Source of the DNA: Hyphomicrobium_B sp001006785
Lineage (GTDB): Bacteria; Pseudomonadota; Alphaproteobacteria; Rhizobiales; Hyphomicrobiaceae
Direction of reading: 5' to 3'
Assembly: GCF_001006785.1 (NCBI RefSeq)
Contig: NZ_CDHO01000003.1
Span: 1,178,001 to 1,242,000 of the forward strand
Length of the DNA stretch: 64,000 bases
Shown here: one piece after another, positions 60,540-64,000 of the stretch
How the letters are laid out: each line of letters opens with the position of its first letter
How positions within the stretch are numbered: the first letter of the stretch is position 1
Made by a program: the position numbers and the translations under genes
The notes under the pieces: model-generated
Database searches by the model: none
What the model saw: only the letters and a program-made list of their open reading frames with translations
Told to the model about the DNA's origin: nothing

Positions 60540-61595
60540 CTACTCTCCAGCCAACATGCGCTCGAGCTGGGGTAGACCGCTCGTTGCCACCTGCGCTTTG
60601 CTTGTCACCGAGCCTGAGATCGTTGCGTTGTTGGGAGAGCTGCCGCGCAGTTCCACCGCCACGAGCGTGAATCCCGATTCATTGCGCACGAATACCGCTG
60701 GCCGATTGCCGATTTTGACGATGGCCGAGGAGGGCACATTCAGAGCGTCGGTAACGGTCGGACGCAGAATGCTGACGGTGACCATCTGCCCGGTGCGCAG
60801 ACGGGAGCCGGCCGGGATGCTTGCAAACATCACCGTGGAGCGCGTCATCCGATCGAGAGAGCCTCCGACCGAAACCACTTTGCCCGCTGGTCCGTCGGTG
60901 ATCTGTACGACGTCGCCGGGTTTGACGTTGGCAATGACGTCGGCGGGCGCCTGTATCTCGACCCATAGCTCATCGCTGGTGTCGATGGTGACAGTCGCGG
61001 CCATTGCCTCGATTTTGTCGCCGGGCATGACGCGTGTTTCCGCCACCGTTCCATCGGACGGCGCCGGGATGGTGTATTGTCCATTCTCTCCGGCGATTAT
61101 TCCGTTTAGCGTCGTCGCGCGCTTATGCTGCTCTAGAACGGCGCGGACTTTCGCCACCTGAGCCTCGGCTTCATCTGCCAGTGTGGGATTTTGATAGTTT
61201 TTATCGGCAAGCGTGCGCCTTCGCCGTGCGACGGCGTCAGCCGTCTGCAGTTCAGCCTCAGATTGAGCGAGCTGGCTTTGAGCTTCGAGCAGTTCGCGGC
61301 TCGAAACCGTGATCATGGGCATGCCCTTGACCACGCGTTGACCCGGCAGCACGTGCACTTGGTTCACCGTTCCCGCGAAGGGTGCGGCGGCAACAAGCCG
61401 AGAGTTCAAGGGCGGAACAACGGTACCGGGAAGGACAGCGACCGTTTCCGTGCTCGCAGATCGAACGGGTTCAAGCTTGATGTTGAGGCGTCTGACCTGC
61501 TCAGGTGTAACGCTCACGTCCTTTGCCGCAACGGACTCCGGCGCAAGTGCGGCGATGATAGCCAGAACGCGAAAAACTAAACTTCTTCCAGGCAT
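60540..61595 (-). CDS. RND periplasmic adaptor subunit (membrane fusion protein)
   Basis: 351 residues. A signal peptide ends near SVAA, then a lipoyl/barrel domain with AAPFAGTVNQVHVLPGQRV, a short helical hairpin (EAQSQLAQSEAELQTADAVA), and PAPSDGTVAETRVMPGDKI closing the barrel. A His/Met-rich metal-binding N-terminus, as in CusB, is absent. It is 3 bp before the RND gene, first in the operon. Confidence 0.92.
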   Translation of the reverse strand: MPGRSLVFRVLAIIAALAPESVAAKDVSVTPEQVRRLNIKLEPVRSASTETVAVLPGTVVPPLNSRLVAAAPFAGTVNQVHVLPGQRVVKGMPMITVSSRELLEAQSQLAQSEAELQTADAVARRRRTLADKNYQNPTLADEAEAQVAKVRAVLEQHKRATTLNGIIAGENGQYTIPAPSDGTVAETRVMPGDKIEAMAATVTIDTSDELWVEIQAPADVIANVKPGDVVQITDGPAGKVVSVGGSLDRMTRSTVMFASIPAGSRLRTGQMVTVSILRPTVTDALNVPSSAIVKIGNRPAVFVRNESGFTLVAVELRGSSPNNATISGSVTSKAQVATSGLPQLERMLAGE

Positions 61596-61658
61596 CCAAG
61601 CATCCCTTTTCGCGGCAGTGCCGTGCCAGGGGGAGATGCGATGCCGAGCTGAAAGGAA

Positions 61659-61710
61659 CCTGAATTGAACCTGCAGTAAGGCTGACAGCCGTTTTCAGGT
61701 TCAATTCAGG
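61659..61710. promoter_or_regulatory. Divergent operator: perfect 15-bp inverted repeat
   Basis: CCTGAATTGAACCTG (61659-61673) is the exact reverse complement of CAGGTTCAATTCAGG (61696-61710), with 22 bp between. The right arm is TTCAGG-TTCAA-TTCAGG, direct repeats 11 bp apart as OmpR-class regulators use. It ends 10 bp before TAGAAA (61721-61726), a possible -10 for the regulator gene. The left arm faces the RND operon. The 22-bp spacer holds GGCT-GAC-AGCC. Confidence 0.7.
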
Positions 61711-61751
61711 AAGATGCTGCTAGAAAGCGTGAATACGCGGGAGACGCGCCC

Positions 61752-62405
61752 ATTCGCATACTGCTGATAGAAGATGACGATGAAATCGCCGGCCGACTTG
61801 TAGCCGGTCTTGCGCGAACAGGATTTACTGTCGAACGCGCGGACAACGGGGCTGATGGTTATGCCATGGGATTGGACGAGACGTACGCCGCGGCGATCCT
61901 CGACCTCGGACTTCCGCAGATGCAGGGTCTTGATGTTCTCAAGCGCTGGCGCGCGTCCGATCGCAAGCTCCCCGTTTTGATTCTCAGTGCACGGGGCACA
62001 TGGGCGGAGAAAGTCGACGGTCTTAACGCAGGTGCGGACGACTACATCACCAAGCCGTTCCACGTCCCCGAAGTTGCGGCAAGGCTTAAAGCGCTGATCC
62101 GACGCGCCTCGGGAATTGCGAGTCCGGTGCTCACGCACGGTGGCATCTCGCTCGATACGACGTCGAACCGCGTCTGCCAAAATGGCGAGAGCATCGAATT
62201 GACCGCGCGTGAACTCAAGATGCTGACCTACTTCATGCATCGCATTGGCCGCATCGTTTCGCAGGCCGAGCTGGTCGATCATCTCTACGCGCTCGAGGAC
62301 AGCCGGGAGTCAAATACCATCGAAGTTTACATCAGCCGTTTACGGCGGAAGCTCGGCGCCGACGTCATCACCACTGTTCGTGGACTCGGATACCGGATGG
62401 ACTGA
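61752..62405 (+). CDS. OmpR-family response regulator, apparently ATT start
   Basis: 217 residues if translated from ATT (61752-61754), whose codons read (M)RILLIEDDDE, the normal receiver start. GGGAGA (61739-61744) lies seven bases upstream. From the in-frame stop at 61683 to the first ATG (61866) there is no ATG, GTG or TTG in frame. Starting at that ATG would delete 38 residues, including the acidic pocket. Receiver Asp near 51 (AAILDLGLPQ), Lys in ITKPFH, then a winged-helix DNA-binding domain ending TVRGLGYRMD. It sits 8 bp before the kinase gene. Confidence 0.85.
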   Translation: MRILLIEDDDEIAGRLVAGLARTGFTVERADNGADGYAMGLDETYAAAILDLGLPQMQGLDVLKRWRASDRKLPVLILSARGTWAEKVDGLNAGADDYITKPFHVPEVAARLKALIRRASGIASPVLTHGGISLDTTSNRVCQNGESIELTARELKMLTYFMHRIGRIVSQAELVDHLYALEDSRESNTIEVYISRLRRKLGADVITTVRGLGYRMD

Positions 62406-62413
62406 GCGGCGGC

Positions 62414-63781
62414 ATGACGAGCTTGAAACAACGACTGATCCTGGCCGCCACGCTGTGGATTACAATCGGAATGATCTCGGCGGGTTTCGTTCTGTCGGGA
62501 GTATTCAAGCGCCACGTGTCCGATCAGATCTATATCGAAATCTACGAGCATCTGGATGAACTCGCTCACTTGGCGGAATTCAAGTCCGGCACGCCGCCTC
62601 GTCTCTCACGTCAACTCAGCGACCCTCGCTACGACATCCCGATGTCGGGATACTATTGGGAAATCCAGACAGCAGATAAAGTTCTAGCGAAGTCCGCTTC
62701 TCTGGAAAATTCGGTGCTCTCGATGCCGCCGGATTTTCCGATAGATACCGGCACGCACGCCGGCAAAGCTGCAGGACCAACAGGAGCTGTTCTCTTTGCC
62801 GCGCGTACCGACGGGACGCTCGAGGGCTCGCCGGTACGGTTCGTTGTCGGAACAGATCAACGTCACGTCGACGTCGCCGTGTCTCGGTTCCGCAGCATTC
62901 TGTCGTGGGCTCTGATAGGATTCGGATTTTCCATGATCGCCGGCGCTGTACTCCTGATTTTGTACGCGCTGAAGCCGCTAAACACATTGCGAAGCTCGCT
63001 GGCGGATGTGCGAACGGGCGCTTCCAGGAAGCTGGACGGAGCATACCCGCTGGAAGTCCTCCCCTTGGTCAACGACCTCAATGCCCTGCTCGTCTCGACC
63101 TCAGAGCTGATACAGAGGGCGCGGACGCAGGCCGGAAATCTGGCACACGGATTAAAGACTCCTCTCGCCGTACTGACGGACGAGGCCTATCGCATCGAGG
63201 AAAACGGCCTGCCTCAATCGTCGGCGACGATCCTGACTCAATGTCGCAAAATGCAAACCCAGATCGACTACCAGATATCGCGAGCCCGCGCCGTTGCGCT
63301 CCGCTCGATACCGGGCACTGTGGCAGAGGTTCGCAAAGCTGCGGAGGAGGTCGCAAGCGCCCTTCGCAGGCTGTACGGAGAAACCGGCGTGGCGATTACC
63401 GTCGACGTCTCCGATGGTCTTCTAGTCGCCTGCGATCCTCAAGACCTCAATGAAATGCTGGCGAACATTGTCGACAACGCCTGCAAGCACGCAAAATCTC
63501 GTGTTCGCATCTCGTGCCACGGGCCGACCTCCGACAAGACTTTCGATCTGCACGTGGAAGATGATGGGAAGGGGTTGCCGCCGGAAGCGTTCGAGGTTGT
63601 GTTTGACATCGGCGAACGATGGGATTCTCGCGAGGCGGGCTCCGGCCTCGGGCTTGCCATCGTACAAGATCTTGCGCAGCTCTATGGTGGCGATATCAAA
63701 CTTCAAAAATCAAGCATGGGTGGACTCTGGGTCGTGCTCAAGCTGCCGACGGCGGATACAAGCGATGTTGCAGGTGTCTAG
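62414..63781 (+). CDS. Sensor histidine kinase of the pair
   Basis: 455 residues. Membrane helices at about 9-29 and 163-187 frame a 135-residue periplasmic sensor. The phospho-accepting His245 is in NLAHGLKTPLAVL. The N box NEMLANIVDNACKHAKSRV (around 346-364) and G boxes DDGKGLP and GSGLGLAIV complete the kinase. The layout is PhoQ-like. It most likely phosphorylates the adjacent regulator in response to a periplasmic signal, possibly a metal. Confidence 0.93.
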   Translation: MTSLKQRLILAATLWITIGMISAGFVLSGVFKRHVSDQIYIEIYEHLDELAHLAEFKSGTPPRLSRQLSDPRYDIPMSGYYWEIQTADKVLAKSASLENSVLSMPPDFPIDTGTHAGKAAGPTGAVLFAARTDGTLEGSPVRFVVGTDQRHVDVAVSRFRSILSWALIGFGFSMIAGAVLLILYALKPLNTLRSSLADVRTGASRKLDGAYPLEVLPLVNDLNALLVSTSELIQRARTQAGNLAHGLKTPLAVLTDEAYRIEENGLPQSSATILTQCRKMQTQIDYQISRARAVALRSIPGTVAEVRKAAEEVASALRRLYGETGVAITVDVSDGLLVACDPQDLNEMLANIVDNACKHAKSRVRISCHGPTSDKTFDLHVEDDGKGLPPEAFEVVFDIGERWDSREAGSGLGLAIVQDLAQLYGGDIKLQKSSMGGLWVVLKLPTADTSDVAGV

Positions 63782-63861
63782 CCTCAGTCGCTGACAATAT
63801 GATTTCAAAATCCGACGCACAGTTTGAATTCGTGTAACGACTGTGTGAAGCTGGGCTCAAG

Positions 63862-63881
63862 CGATCCCCCGCACGGGATCG
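63862..63881. other. Palindrome before the AmiC-like gene
   Basis: CGATCCC (63862-63868) and GGGATCG (63875-63881), loop CCGCAC. It lies 81 bp after the kinase stop and 34 bp before the next start. TAAATAATC follows without a U-run, so it may be an operator or a weak terminator. Confidence 0.4.
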
Positions 63882-63914
63882 TAAATAATCAACGAATTTA
63901 CTGGGAAGACGGCT

Positions 63915-64000
63915 GTGGCGGAAGGCGAATGGAAAATCGGCGTCCTGTTCTCTAAGACAGGAGTTACAGCGGGCGCGGAAACGTCAGAGTTGAACGCGGC
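63915..64000 (+). CDS. AmiC-like substrate-binding protein, N-terminus only
   Basis: 28 codons from GTG 63915, cut by the window end. It reads AEGEWKIGVLFSKTGVTAGAE, close to the start of AmiC and FmdD/UrtA-type amide or urea sensors and binding proteins. There is no signal peptide, which suits the cytoplasmic AmiC-type sensor, but the gene is too short here to be sure. GGGAAGA lies upstream. Confidence 0.7.
   Translation, partial: MAEGEWKIGVLFSKTGVTAGAETSELNA

Noticed and set aside
61714..61767. ATG-started ORF just before the response regulator
   Set aside because: Out of frame, 17 codons, no good RBS; it cannot supply the receiver N-terminus without a frameshift.

Overview
The window reads as a chromosome segment of a GC-rich alphaproteobacterium of the order Hyphomicrobiales (Rhizobiales), most plausibly a methylotroph such as Hyphomicrobium. 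This is inferred from a CcrM-type GANTC methyltransferase, the dciA/dsbA/smc neighbourhood diverging from mutY, split glycyl-tRNA synthetase, a lanthanide-type XoxF methanol dehydrogenase, and a pgsA-perM-hdaA-ppk-ppx-rnd-aspS housekeeping block. Species cannot be fixed from the sequence alone.

Layout. 1-7.0 kb (minus strand): start of an ATP synthase F0 operon (atpI, atpB) with a good promoter, then a small membrane protein, smc, two DsbA-like thiol oxidoreductases and dciA. 7.1-14.4 kb: DNA maintenance and small-molecule genes (mutY, ccrM, rnhB, radical SAM, glycosyltransferase, moaB, GyrI-like, uracil-DNA glycosylase). 14.5-27.5 kb: ETF-ubiquinone oxidoreductase, a large TPR protein, ispE, polyprenyl diphosphate synthase, a tRNA methyltransferase-like gene, an S49 peptidase, glyQ/glyS (a membrane protein and a strong hairpin lie between them, and a low-GC patch lies inside glyS) and chrA. 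27.6-33.5 kb: ABC-F ATPase, membrane and GYF_2 proteins, ndk, DinB. 33.8-41 kb: cytochrome P450, purN, a GT4 glycosyltransferase, xoxF and purM. 41-53 kb: DUF2066, pgsA, perM, hdaA, ppk1, ppx, DnaJ-like, three REP-like palindromes, rnd, aspS. 53.2-54.8 kb: ketopantoate reductase and a periplasmic thioredoxin-like protein.

From tRNA-Leu(UAA) at 54.85 kb onward the content becomes accessory. A leftward cluster encodes a metal-type RND efflux pump (adaptor, CzcA/CusA-like pump, DUF3240 protein, a mini membrane protein, a secreted His/Cys protein and a ferric-reductase-like flavocytochrome). It diverges from a two-component system (response regulator and kinase). The 156-bp divergent region carries a perfect 15-bp inverted repeat whose arms hold TTCAGG direct repeats, a good candidate operator. 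The regulator has no ATG, GTG or TTG start that would preserve its receiver domain and appears to start at ATT. The window ends in an AmiC-like substrate-binding protein.

The strongest leads are the tRNA-linked metal/two-component cluster with its operator and ATT start, the REP-like array whose inner stems covary, and the low-GC stretch in glyS. I found no CRISPR array, transposase, phage or toxin-antitoxin genes.
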